A stretch of 64,000 nt of DNA from Leptonema sp964619535 (GTDB lineage Bacteria; Spirochaetota; Leptospiria; Leptospirales; Leptonemataceae), in assembly GCA_964619535.1 (NCBI GenBank), contig CAZUEX010000009.1, positions 74,923 to 138,922 of the forward strand, given 5' to 3'. The position numbers were made by a program, and so were the translations under genes. The notes beneath the pieces were generated by a model. That model had not been told where the DNA came from and made no database searches. It saw only the letters and a program-made list of their open reading frames with translations. Of this stretch, positions 52,390 through 61,348 are shown piece after piece (position 1 is the first letter of the stretch; each line of letters opens with the position of its first letter).

Positions 52390-53562
52390 ATGCAATCTGT
52401 GTATCTTGTCAACGGCGTACGTTCTGCCTTTGGACGATTTGGTGGCTCTCTGAAAGAGGCCTCTGAAAGCGAGCTTCTCTCCACCATCCTTTCTTCGGCC
52501 ATCGAGCGTTCCGGCCTGTCAGCCGGCGAAATAGAACAGCATATCCTTGGAAGCGTAGTTCCGACCTCGGGACAGAGTGCCTATCTGGCCCGTCATGCTG
52601 CCCTGAAGGCCGGGCTTTCCCTGCGTTCCGTGGCCCATTCTGTAAACCGTCTCTGTGGATCCGGCATGGAGTCTGTGGCCCAGGGGGCTTCAGCGCTGTT
52701 GCTGGGGCATGCCCGGGCCGTTGTATGCTCCGGTATGGAGCTTATGTCTAAAATCCCCTATTATGCAAACGGCATGCGATGGGGGATTCGCATGGGTCAT
52801 GAGCAGCTGGAAGATGCCCTGCAATCCGCTCTGACCGACAGCTATGCCGGTATCAATATGGGACAGACGGCAGAGAACCTGGCACAGGATTTTCAGATCA
52901 GTCGTGAAGAGCAGGATGCGTGGGCCCTGCGTTCGCAAACACGGGCAGAGCAGGCAAAGGAGTTTTTGGCCGGTGAGATCCTGCCCCTTGGCATCATTGT
53001 GAATGGCAAGGAGGCCCAGTTCAATGCTGATGAAGCCGTCCGTGGTGCAGCCGTTGAATCGAAGCTGCCCAATATGCGTCCGGCCTTTCAGGAAAACGGA
53101 ACCGTAACGGCGGGCAATTCTTCAGGGATTAACGATGGAGCCTCTGCTGTCGTTCTGGCCACAGAAGAAATGGTTGAGAAAAAGGGGCTGAGTCCGCTTG
53201 CAAAGATTCGCAGCTGGGCCGTTGCCGGCTGTCGTCCTGATCGCATGGGGATGGGCCCGTCCTATGCCCTGCCTGTGGCCCTGCAACGCAGTGGATTGAC
53301 GCTGGACGACCTCGAACTGGTAGAGATCAACGAGGCCTTTGCCGCTCAGGTGCTTGCCGTATTGCGAGAGACACCCATCCCCCATGAAAAGGTAAACGTG
53401 CGGGGAGGAGCTATCGCCTTTGGACATCCGCTTGGCGCTTCCGGCAACCGCCTTCTCCTTACCCTGGCGCGTCAGCTGCACGAAGACGGAAAGCGCCTGG
53501 GCGCAGCGACGCTGTGTATCGGCGGAGGTCAGGGCATTGCCATGGTGCTCGAAAGGGTATAA
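52390..53562 (+). CDS. Acetyl-CoA acetyltransferase (thiolase)
   Basis: This thiolase makes or cleaves beta-ketoacyl-CoA and could serve fatty-acid beta-oxidation, the main carbon source of Leptospiraceae. ATG 52390 gives 390 residues. The nucleophile Cys89 is in VNRLCGSGMES. The NEAFAAQ, GHPLGASGNR (His) and LCIGGGQG (second Cys) motifs are intact. A TTG at 52372 would add six residues. It is convergent with parA with only 6 bases between stops. Confidence 0.94.
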   Translation: MQSVYLVNGVRSAFGRFGGSLKEASESELLSTILSSAIERSGLSAGEIEQHILGSVVPTSGQSAYLARHAALKAGLSLRSVAHSVNRLCGSGMESVAQGASALLLGHARAVVCSGMELMSKIPYYANGMRWGIRMGHEQLEDALQSALTDSYAGINMGQTAENLAQDFQISREEQDAWALRSQTRAEQAKEFLAGEILPLGIIVNGKEAQFNADEAVRGAAVESKLPNMRPAFQENGTVTAGNSSGINDGASAVVLATEEMVEKKGLSPLAKIRSWAVAGCRPDRMGMGPSYALPVALQRSGLTLDDLELVEINEAFAAQVLAVLRETPIPHEKVNVRGGAIAFGHPLGASGNRLLLTLARQLHEDGKRLGAATLCIGGGQGIAMVLERV

Positions 53563-53568
53563 CGCCTT

Positions 53569-54459
53569 CTACTTCGCTGTTTCCATACGCTGCAGGGCTT
53601 CACTGACGAAGGCCTGCAGCTCTTCGCGGATGGGCTCAAGGCGGTGCGTGGTATCGGCGAAGATGTTCTTGCGCTGTCCCATGATCTCCGAGATGCCAAT
53701 CCTGTCCTGGATGCAAACATCAAAGAGCAGCTCGGGATACATCTCAGCGATCAGCTTGCTCTGGCGTTCATGTTCGTTTACGAGCTTTGTGCCACTTCGA
53801 CGAACGCGATTACGAACGATGCCCAGATTGGCCGCCCTCTGGCGTTCAGGCAGCAGGTCATGTAGAAGCGTTTGAATGTGATTCTCGATAAACGGAATGC
53901 CGTAGCATGAAAGAAAATCGGGAATGGTTGGCACGAGGTAGTAATCGCTGGCCAGAATGGCACTTCGTGCTACGAAATAGATGTTTGGCGGGCAGTCGCA
54001 GATGATGTAGTCGTATTCTTTTCGCAGAGGCTCAATGGCATCGCGAAGCAGATGGTGTCGGCTGCGCTCGAATTCTTCGGTATCGGTGGCCTGCGGAGGG
54101 CGCTCTGATACGAGCCGCATCTCATAATCGGGCAGATCCAGATGGCAGGGAACGAGATCGAGCTGTCCCTGTGGCGTTTGCATGGCCTTTTCTGCAATCC
54201 AGTCTCTGTCGATTCGTGGATTCCCTTCGAAGTAGCTCGACAGAATGGAACGCACAGAGCCCCTGTTTTCGATATGGCTGATCCAGGTCTCTTCTGGCAG
54301 AACGGACACAGACAGCGAGCACTGTGGATCCAGATCCAGCATCAGCACACGCTTCTGGTGCAGCGAGGCCAGCCCCAGGGCAAGTTGAAGGGAGATCGTC
54401 GTTTTACCGACACCTCCCTTGTAATTGATAATAGAGATTGTTCTGCACGAATCGGCCAT
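53569..54459 (-). CDS. ParA-family ATPase
   Basis: ParA-type ATPases position DNA or protein complexes in the cell. From ATG 54459 it is 296 residues. The deviant Walker A is KGGVGKTT (14-21), with DLDPQCSLSV and the Walker B-like YIICDCPP. There is no ParB gene beside it, so it may be an orphan ParA for arrays, flagella or chromosome movement. It lies 43 bases after argS and is probably the last gene of that operon. Confidence 0.9.
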   Translation of the reverse strand: MADSCRTISIINYKGGVGKTTISLQLALGLASLHQKRVLMLDLDPQCSLSVSVLPEETWISHIENRGSVRSILSSYFEGNPRIDRDWIAEKAMQTPQGQLDLVPCHLDLPDYEMRLVSERPPQATDTEEFERSRHHLLRDAIEPLRKEYDYIICDCPPNIYFVARSAILASDYYLVPTIPDFLSCYGIPFIENHIQTLLHDLLPERQRAANLGIVRNRVRRSGTKLVNEHERQSKLIAEMYPELLFDVCIQDRIGISEIMGQRKNIFADTTHRLEPIREELQAFVSEALQRMETAK

Positions 54460-54502
54460 TCTGTAACAGTATCGGCCGATTGTGCGATCGCTGCGAGATT
54501 TT

Positions 54503-56353
54503 TCAGGCCTCTTCTTCGGCCGCTCGCTCCATTCGCTCGGGAGCTTCCATGCCAAGAAGGCCCAGGCCTCGTTTTATACAGACGGCCAGGCCCTGTAAAA
54601 CGGCCAGGAGGGCCGAAGCCGTTGCAGCATCGAGATCGATGATCTTATTCTCTCGAACGCCGTAGAAGCGAGAAAGGGCGTTGGCCATCTGGTACAGAAA
54701 CACAATGAGACGGTGCGGCTCGAAGTTCAGGGCTGCCTCTCTGACCTCTTCAGGGAAGCGGGCCACGAGCAGCAGAAGACGCCGACGTTCTTCGCTCCAC
54801 TCGATTTCAGGCAAAGATGACGGTATGGAGCCATCAAACAGGCCTCTTTCGCCTGCCTTCTGCAGAATCGAGCGGATCCGGGCATGGGCATAGGCCACGT
54901 AATAGTACGGATTCTTTTCAGAGGTGTCACGGGCTTCGGCAAGGTCAAAGTCCAGGTGAGCCTCAAAAGAACGCATAACAAAGAAGTACCGCACCACATC
55001 AAGCGGGATCTCTTCGATCAGTTCGCGCAGCGTGATGATCTTCCCCGTTCTCTTGCTCATGACGACGGGTTGTCCGTTTTCAAGCAGGTTTACCTGCTGG
55101 GCGATCAGCACACGAAATCGGTCTTCGGGAAAGCCGAGGGCCTGCATGGCACCGGCAAGTCGGGCGATGTAGCCGTGGTGATCCGGCCCCCAGATGTCAA
55201 AGATGTGCGAAAATCCGCGCTGGATTTTGGTACGGTGATAGGCAATGTCGGCCAGCAGATAGGTGGGGCGTCCGTCATCGCGGACCACAACGCGATCCTT
55301 ATCATCACCGAAATCCGTACTGCGGAATACCTTCTTCTGACCGTCGTCATAGATATAGTCCTTCAGCTCTTCGGCTACCTGCAGCACTTCACCGCTTTCA
55401 TGAAGAGAGCTCTCTCGAAAGAAGCGATCAAAGCGGGTTCGAAAACGCTCCAGATCTGCCTGTTGCATGGACAGGAACTGATCGATGGCTGCCCGGCCGA
55501 AATGGGCCGCAATCCCTTCCAGCTCTTCGTTAAACACCTTCGTAAACAGATCGCCTTCTTTCAGGTTTTCGTGGGCCAGCTGACGCAGTCGGTCCAGGTC
55601 CTGCACGGGGATGGCCACCTCATGCTTGATCGTATCGACGATGTCTTTCAGGTATTCGCCATGATAGGCCTCAGCAGGGAAAGGCAGGCCAGGTCCGTCC
55701 GGATGCTCCGATCCATTTTCGGTTTTTTCAGCGAACTTGATCGGTATGCCTTCTTTTTCCAGTGCGCGAAAGAGGCAGCTGATACCGAGCAGGGTTACCT
55801 GATTGCCATAGTCATTGACGTAGTATTCCCGGCTGACCTTTTCACCCACCGCTTCAAGGAGGTTGCAGCAGGAGTCTCCCAGGGCAGCGGCACGGGCAGA
55901 GACGACGTTCAGAGGACCGGTCGGATTGGCCGAGACGAATTCAAAGATGATATTGCGTGGCTCTGCAACCTGACTGGAGCCATATGTGGCCGGTGAGTGA
56001 TGGGCAGCCATCGTAAAAGTATAGAGGAAGGCATTGTTGACCGTCACATTGATGAAGCCCGGTCCGGCAATCTCCATACCGGCAATGATGCCATTGATCG
56101 AATCGGGGATGCTTTCGTCCTTCAGTGTGCTGCGGACATCCAGTTCCTGCATCTTCTGCATGATCTTCTCAGCCATCTCACGCGGATTCTTCACCCCGCA
56201 GGCCTCGCGAACCCTTTTGTCCATGGCGGATGTACAGGCAAAATCGCCAAAACGTTCATCGCGAGCGTTCTCTACACGCGCCTCGACGGGATGTCCGGCA
56301 AGTTCGCTCAATGCGGCACTGAAAAGATCACGGATTATATCACGAAGAATCAT
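54503..56353 (-). CDS. argS: Arginyl-tRNA synthetase with altered HIGH motif
   Basis: ArgRS charges tRNA-Arg. From ATG 56353 it is 616 residues, with the N-terminal tRNA D-loop binding domain (Add-1, about 1-100), class I core and C-terminal anticodon domain. In the core, SANPTGPL is followed by N149-V-V-S152 where other enzymes of this type have H-x-G-H. The KMSKS-like MSKRTGK is present, as are SREYYVNDYGNQ and DIWGPDHHGYIARL. The gene follows recO after 64 bases. The enzyme must be essential unless a second copy exists. Confidence 0.94.
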   Translation of the reverse strand: MILRDIIRDLFSAALSELAGHPVEARVENARDERFGDFACTSAMDKRVREACGVKNPREMAEKIMQKMQELDVRSTLKDESIPDSINGIIAGMEIAGPGFINVTVNNAFLYTFTMAAHHSPATYGSSQVAEPRNIIFEFVSANPTGPLNVVSARAAALGDSCCNLLEAVGEKVSREYYVNDYGNQVTLLGISCLFRALEKEGIPIKFAEKTENGSEHPDGPGLPFPAEAYHGEYLKDIVDTIKHEVAIPVQDLDRLRQLAHENLKEGDLFTKVFNEELEGIAAHFGRAAIDQFLSMQQADLERFRTRFDRFFRESSLHESGEVLQVAEELKDYIYDDGQKKVFRSTDFGDDKDRVVVRDDGRPTYLLADIAYHRTKIQRGFSHIFDIWGPDHHGYIARLAGAMQALGFPEDRFRVLIAQQVNLLENGQPVVMSKRTGKIITLRELIEEIPLDVVRYFFVMRSFEAHLDFDLAEARDTSEKNPYYYVAYAHARIRSILQKAGERGLFDGSIPSSLPEIEWSEERRRLLLLVARFPEEVREAALNFEPHRLIVFLYQMANALSRFYGVRENKIIDLDAATASALLAVLQGLAVCIKRGLGLLGMEAPERMERAAEEEA

Positions 56354-56417
56354 CGCTGGCCCTCTGCTCTGAGAATGGGACCATGATTCTGCAAAGCACC
56401 TTGCGGCCAATTCCGAA

Positions 56418-57155
56418 TCATCCAAATATGTCGGGAGGGTCTGGCACGGTGAAACGCAGGGCACGCTGCAGGCCATTCTTCAGCTGCTGAAAGACGGCTG
56501 CATCCAGACCCTCGATATGCGATCGGATCGTGCGGTAGCGATGATGTTGCATGCGCATCAATTCCTGTGAGCAAAAGAAACCGGTGGAGTCGGCCAGAGA
56601 ATTACACTGTTCGCATAGAAAGAAGCCTCCGTCCCCGAACAGGGCGCGCTCATGCAGCGGACGTTCGCATTGAGCACAGTGACCGGTGTCGCCGAGAAGG
56701 CCCATCAAAGAAAGGGTCCTTACACAGAGGAAAAGCAAGAAGGCCTCGTACTGATGCCTTTCCGTCGTCTGCGACACCAGTCCATCGGCAAAGTCAAGAG
56801 CCGACTTCAGAAGAACAAACGAGGCCGGATCCGGAGCGCCGGAGCTGGCCAGATTGCCCAGAATCAGGATTCGGGAAAGCAGCTCCTGATTCTGATAGTT
56901 TGTCTTCAAAGAATCGTAGCGTTTGAGAACGGTCCCTTCCCGCAAAGAAAGCTCTTCTTTGCCGCTGTCGTAGCTGTTCAGCTCTATCAGGCATCCGGGC
57001 TCGGCCAGCAGGGGGCTGCGGTTTTTTGAGGAGAGGATGCCATGCAGACGGAGTGGTCGCTTCTCACCGCTGTCGAAAAGCAGCTGGGCCACCAGGTCCT
57101 TCTCTCCAGACCTGAATTTCTTGAGAACGATGGCATGGCCTTTTTGCAGGCTCAT
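56418..57155 (-). CDS. recO: DNA repair protein RecO
   Basis: RecO loads RecA with RecF/RecR and anneals single strands. From ATG 57155 it is 245 residues. It has an N-terminal OB-fold start (SLQKGHAIVLKKFRSGEKDLVA) and a zinc site of four cysteines, HCAQC and LCEQC, in the C-terminal half. It starts one base after the stop of the response regulator gene, so it is translated from the same message. Confidence 0.9.
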   Translation of the reverse strand: MSLQKGHAIVLKKFRSGEKDLVAQLLFDSGEKRPLRLHGILSSKNRSPLLAEPGCLIELNSYDSGKEELSLREGTVLKRYDSLKTNYQNQELLSRILILGNLASSGAPDPASFVLLKSALDFADGLVSQTTERHQYEAFLLFLCVRTLSLMGLLGDTGHCAQCERPLHERALFGDGGFFLCEQCNSLADSTGFFCSQELMRMQHHRYRTIRSHIEGLDAAVFQQLKNGLQRALRFTVPDPPDIFG

Positions 57156-57156
57156 A

Positions 57157-58530
57157 CTATCCCAGGCCGAAGCGTTGTAGTTTTCGGTATAGCGTGCGCT
57201 CCGAGATGCCAAGCATGGAGGCCGTACGATCCCTTTTCCCACCGGCAAAAGAGAGATTCTTCTCGATGATGGCCTTCTCATACTCGTCCATGCTGATTCC
57301 CGGAATGATCGTCTCCACAAGGTTGCGGTGCCCGGATGGTGCGCGAAGAATCTCTTCAGGCAGGTCGGCCTTGGTTAATACATCATCGCGGGCAAGGATG
57401 ACCATCGCCTCGATGACATTGCGGAACTGCCTGATGTTGCCAGGCCAGTCATAGGTCTTGAAGAAGGTCAAAAGATCGGGGGTAAGCGTCGTCACACTTT
57501 TGCCGTACCGCTCGTTGAACTGCACCACAAAATGGTTGAACAGCAGAGGAATATCGTCCGCTCGCTCACGAAGAGCCGGAAGTTTCAACTTGATGACGGC
57601 CAGGCGATAGTAAAGATCCTCTCGAAACCGACCGGAATCCACCTCCTTGAGCAGGTCTCTATTGGTTGCTGTGATGACGCGCACATCGACTTCGATCGGA
57701 CGAGTAGAGCCAAGACGGGTTACCGTGCGGTCTTCCAGCACACGTAGAAGGCGCACCTGGCTTTCCAGATCCATTTCTCCGATTTCGTCGAGAAAGATCG
57801 TTCCACCCGATGCCGCCTCAAAAAGGCCTGCACGGTCGCGGTCGGCGCCGGTGAAGGCTCCTCGGGTAACGCCAAAGAGCTCGGACTCAAGAATGGACTT
57901 CGTAAGGGCACCGCAGTTAACCTTGATAAAAGGATGGGATGCCCTTGCAGAATTTTCGTGCAGAAAACCGGCCACCAGCTCTTTCCCTGTTCCTGATTCC
58001 CCTTCGATGAGAACGGTGACGTCGGTGGGGGCCACCTGGGAGGCTCGTTCCACCACCTGCAACAGGGCCGGTGAATTACCGATGATTCGGTCACGTCCGG
58101 CAAGGCCAGAAAGCTGCATGCGCAGAGAGCGGTTTTCTTTGGCCAGGCGCACGGATTGCAGGTAGCTTTCGATCTTTTTCTGAAGGTGAAGCAGATCGAC
58201 CGGTTTGGTCAGGTAGTCCGAAGCACCGGCCTGCAGTGCTTCTACGGCCGATTCAACCTCTGGCTGACCTGTTAAAAAGATGAAGGGCAGAGCGGTGTCC
58301 TGCTCTCTTACATGACGCAGGAAGTCGATTCCACTTCCATCCGGAAGCTTCAGGTCCGAGAGAACGATGGCGATTTCTGCAGAACGTGCAGCATAGCTCT
58401 GTATGGCTTCTTTGACGCTTCCGTTCTCCAGAACACGTACCTTTTCTTTACCGCTGAACGTGCTCTCGAGGAATTCCTTTAAGGCATCACGTTGAACAAC
58501 GTCGTCTTCTATCAGCTGAATGAGAATCAT
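57157..58530 (-). CDS. Sigma54-dependent response regulator (NtrC type)
   Basis: This is an activator of sigma54 promoters switched on by phosphorylation. From ATG 58530 it is 457 residues. The receiver domain has acidic D9/D10 and phospho-Asp59 (LSDLKLPDG), with Lys109 in TKPVD. The AAA+ domain has Walker A GESGTGKE (177-184), the sigma54 loop GAFTGA (224-229) and Walker B GGTIFLDE (242-249). The C-terminus has a Fis-type helix-turn-helix, DRTASMLGISERTLYRKLQ. It is 19 bases after its kinase gene. Confidence 0.95.
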   Translation of the reverse strand: MILIQLIEDDVVQRDALKEFLESTFSGKEKVRVLENGSVKEAIQSYAARSAEIAIVLSDLKLPDGSGIDFLRHVREQDTALPFIFLTGQPEVESAVEALQAGASDYLTKPVDLLHLQKKIESYLQSVRLAKENRSLRMQLSGLAGRDRIIGNSPALLQVVERASQVAPTDVTVLIEGESGTGKELVAGFLHENSARASHPFIKVNCGALTKSILESELFGVTRGAFTGADRDRAGLFEAASGGTIFLDEIGEMDLESQVRLLRVLEDRTVTRLGSTRPIEVDVRVITATNRDLLKEVDSGRFREDLYYRLAVIKLKLPALRERADDIPLLFNHFVVQFNERYGKSVTTLTPDLLTFFKTYDWPGNIRQFRNVIEAMVILARDDVLTKADLPEEILRAPSGHRNLVETIIPGISMDEYEKAIIEKNLSFAGGKRDRTASMLGISERTLYRKLQRFGLG

Positions 58531-58549
58531 GACCTTTCTGTCGCTCCCT

Positions 58550-59296
58550 TCACTGCTGTTTGTCCGGAGAACTATCCGGTTCGGGTAACGCCCTGGCCTC
58601 GCCATCAAAATACAGGGTAAACCGTGTTCCCTTCCCTGGAGAAGAGACAAGATCGACATGACCGCCCATTTCCATCATCATCTTGCGAACCAGTGAAAGG
58701 CCGAGGCCACTTCCCTGCGATTTCGTCGTAAAAAACGGTTCGAAAATCTTTTCGCGGTCTTCGGGCAGGATGCCGGCCCCATTGTCCTCAACTCTGAGAA
58801 AAAAGCGACCGTCTTCTATGCCCGTGGTAACGACAATGCGTCTGTCACGATTGTCGTTGATGGATTCATATGCCTGAATGGAGTTCAGGATGAGGTTGAC
58901 AAGGGTTTGCTTCAAGAACGAAGCATCGATCTGCAGGTTCTCCGGAACCTTGCCCGTAAGCCTGTCGATCCTGATCTGATTGCGCTCCGCCTGTGGTCGC
59001 AGAAGCTGCACGACCTGGTCGACGATCTCATTCAGGCCCGTCGATGCAATGGAGCGTGTTTCAGAACGGATCAGGCGAATGAATTCCTGCAGGGTCTGGT
59101 TCAGTCCGAGAATCTCTCGTTTGATGATTTCGATACGCTTCTTCATCTGCTCTCGAAGGGCTTCATCCTCGACCTGAAGCACCTGATTCTCAAGCAGCTG
59201 CAGATGGAGGTGAATCGCCGAAAGCGGATTCTTCACCTCATGCACGAGGCCTGCGGCCATAACCGGAAGCGGAAGTTGTTCTTGCGAATCATTCAT
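58550..59296 (-). CDS. Histidine kinase without sensor domain
   Basis: It is 248 residues. The phospho-acceptor His19 lies in AAGLVHEVKNPLSAI, and the ATPase domain shows QTLVNLILNSIQA (N box), VEDNGAGI (G1), FEPFFTTKSQGSGLGLSLV (F and G2). No PAS, HAMP or membrane segment comes before the H box. It is cytoplasmic, so it must take its signal from a partner. It overlaps the VWA gene by 8 bases and precedes the response regulator by 19 bases; these are likely its partners. Confidence 0.93.
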   Translation of the reverse strand: MNDSQEQLPLPVMAAGLVHEVKNPLSAIHLHLQLLENQVLQVEDEALREQMKKRIEIIKREILGLNQTLQEFIRLIRSETRSIASTGLNEIVDQVVQLLRPQAERNQIRIDRLTGKVPENLQIDASFLKQTLVNLILNSIQAYESINDNRDRRIVVTTGIEDGRFFLRVEDNGAGILPEDREKIFEPFFTTKSQGSGLGLSLVRKMMMEMGGHVDLVSSPGKGTRFTLYFDGEARALPEPDSSPDKQQ

Positions 59297-60863
59297 GGCG
59301 GTAATCGCGTACCTCTACATGGAAAAACCAGGCATCTCTGCTGTTCCAGGCCGTTTGCCGGAGCCGCAGCAGCCTTTCGTACTCCAGAATAAACAGTCGC
59401 GGTACCTCGGCATCGGGCAGAACGTAGATCCGTACGGGAATGTTCTCTATGCCGGATGCAGTTCGTTTTAGATGCAGGCCTACGTATAGCTTCTGGCCCT
59501 TTTTCTGGCTCAATGTCAGATAGTCCCTTCTATGCGTTAGACCAATCCAGAAGGCCTGATTTCCGTTTCGAAGAAGAATCCGATAGGGAGCGCGGCTGCC
59601 GCTGCGATCAGAGATAAAATCGGCAATACGGAATGCCAGGTCAGAATATACAGGACTGATGGCGTTTACCTTTCTGTTATTCTTCTTCGCGTACGATGGG
59701 ACGATGCGGTCCAGATCCAGCTCACTTTTTGCGTAGCGATGTGCAGGGAAGGGCTGGCATTGCTTCGTATCGAGCCTGCCCGAGGCAATCTCTTCACCCG
59801 CTCGTGCCGGACAGAGAAAGTAGTAGGCTCCCTTACGAACGAAGAAATGCGATTCACCCGAAACGAAGCTGCCTTTTCTGGCAAAGACGGGATCAGCCAT
59901 ATGTGCAATGCGGTCAAAGCGTTCGGTTCGATTGAGGAAGGATGGGTCGCTTCCGTATCCGGGAAAGAAGCCCACCCTGATTCCTGACCGATGATAACTG
60001 CGAAAGACCTTCTGCAATTGCAGCATGCCCTTTTCAGAAAACGAGGCATCGGTGAGGAAAAGCATGGCCCCCGTGCCAGGCTTCAGGTGGCTGCCGGCTC
60101 TTCGCAGGCCATCCAGAAGCTGTGCTTCAGAGGTCGTACCCGAGCCATGCAGAGATCGAACGGCCTTCCGATAGGCCACCGGTTCGGTAAAGGCCTCCGT
60201 ATGATCGATGCGGTTTGGCGAAGCAATCGTGGTGATCGTGATGCTCTGCTGTGGTGACGGCACAAGCGTCTCAAGGGCACTTCTGATAAAGGGCAGGGTA
60301 AGCTCCATAGAACCGGAAAGGTCTACGACAACATGCAGATGGTTATCTTTCATCTGATCGAAGTTCTGCAGCCTGGCATACGACCGGCTTTCCGGCAAAA
60401 ACGGCGTTGTGCGATAGATGCTTTTCCGCATCAGGCTCTGTATTTCGTTGATGCTGCCCGATGAGCGATCCCGGTACAGGATGCTACGACGCACACAGGA
60501 GGCCGTGAATATCTCAACGGTCAGATCGGAAGGGCCCGTAAAAAGCAGGTGCCCGCCCAGAACATGAGATACGTTCGGATCACTGCAGAAGCGGCCCAGA
60601 CGGTTCTCGGCGGCCTGTTCATCGAAACCCTGCTTGCCTTCGGTATAAGGGATGCTTCTGTAATCTCGAAGAAGCCGGCTTAGAAACAGGGCTGCCTGCA
60701 TGCCATGTCGGGGCAGATCTGCCTCCTGGAAGTAGCCGGCCGGTGCTTTGCCAGATACATGGAATGGCAGAACAAGCAGGCGGTCGGACCGGGCCTGCAG
60801 AGGGGCGGTACAGATGATCAAAAAGGCCGCAGAAGCGAGGTGCAGAACCTTGTGCCTGGTCAT
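59289..60863 (-). CDS. Exported VWA-domain protein
   Basis: From ATG 60863 the protein is 524 residues with a signal peptide (cleavage near residue 24); an ATG at 60875 would add four residues, and neither has a clear ribosome site. An N-terminal domain (about 26-160) starts LLVLPFHVSG, a look shared with CsgG/TolB-N-like exported proteins, but this is tentative. The VWA domain has a MIDAS site with D181-x-S-G-S (DLSGSM) and later DGL and DAS sites. It is the first gene of the kinase-regulator-recO-argS-parA run. Confidence 0.82.
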   Translation of the reverse strand: MTRHKVLHLASAAFLIICTAPLQARSDRLLVLPFHVSGKAPAGYFQEADLPRHGMQAALFLSRLLRDYRSIPYTEGKQGFDEQAAENRLGRFCSDPNVSHVLGGHLLFTGPSDLTVEIFTASCVRRSILYRDRSSGSINEIQSLMRKSIYRTTPFLPESRSYARLQNFDQMKDNHLHVVVDLSGSMELTLPFIRSALETLVPSPQQSITITTIASPNRIDHTEAFTEPVAYRKAVRSLHGSGTTSEAQLLDGLRRAGSHLKPGTGAMLFLTDASFSEKGMLQLQKVFRSYHRSGIRVGFFPGYGSDPSFLNRTERFDRIAHMADPVFARKGSFVSGESHFFVRKGAYYFLCPARAGEEIASGRLDTKQCQPFPAHRYAKSELDLDRIVPSYAKKNNRKVNAISPVYSDLAFRIADFISDRSGSRAPYRILLRNGNQAFWIGLTHRRDYLTLSQKKGQKLYVGLHLKRTASGIENIPVRIYVLPDAEVPRLFILEYERLLRLRQTAWNSRDAWFFHVEVRDYRHE

Positions 60864-60914
60864 TGGAGTTGACATTCCGGCCGCATGCGGTGTCATCAAT
60901 CGAAAAATCATCAC

Positions 60915-61343
60915 ATGAGACGCAAAAACCATTCCTCTATACCGCACGTTCGACTTCTTTCCCTGTTTTTTCTTTTTGTTTCCGGCTGTCAGAGTTCACA
61001 GATTCGCGTAAACGATGATGCCATGCTCTATGATTTCTATGGCATGGAGGATGGCATACGCATATTCGGAGAGGCCCGCATGCCAGAAGGAGGCCTGAAT
61101 GCCTCGTATGAAGAGCGCAAGGAGCGCTGTATCGAGGCTGCAAAACAGCATGCAAACAGCAAATGGCTGGCATTGACCGAGAAAACCATTGAGCTGCAAA
61201 CCCTCTGGCATGACCGTTTGCAGAGAGGGGCAGAAGGGCCCTGGCAGCGGTGCTTTGATGAGGCAACGATGCTTCGTTTTATTCCGGCCGGTGCAACCTG
61301 CAGGGTTGTGATGCTATACCGTTGCGATCCTCGGCAGTGGTAG
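60915..61343 (+). CDS. Small lipoprotein, unknown
   Basis: ATG 60915 starts a 142-residue lipoprotein with a canonical lipobox VSGC at Cys25 (signal HVRLLSLFFLFVSGC). The mature part has four cysteines and a Trp-rich end (GAEGPWQRCFDEATMLRFIPAG). It is divergent from the VWA gene with a 51-base gap, so the two may share a regulatory region. It is convergent with the deaminase gene, with 5 bases between stops. No family is recognised. Confidence 0.78.
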   Translation: MRRKNHSSIPHVRLLSLFFLFVSGCQSSQIRVNDDAMLYDFYGMEDGIRIFGEARMPEGGLNASYEERKERCIEAAKQHANSKWLALTEKTIELQTLWHDRLQRGAEGPWQRCFDEATMLRFIPAGATCRVVMLYRCDPRQW

Positions 61344-61348
61344 CCAGA

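Noticed and set aside
54884..55996. A 370-codon open frame antisense to argS
   Set aside because: It is a shadow of the argS frame with no start signal, and argS itself is well supported.
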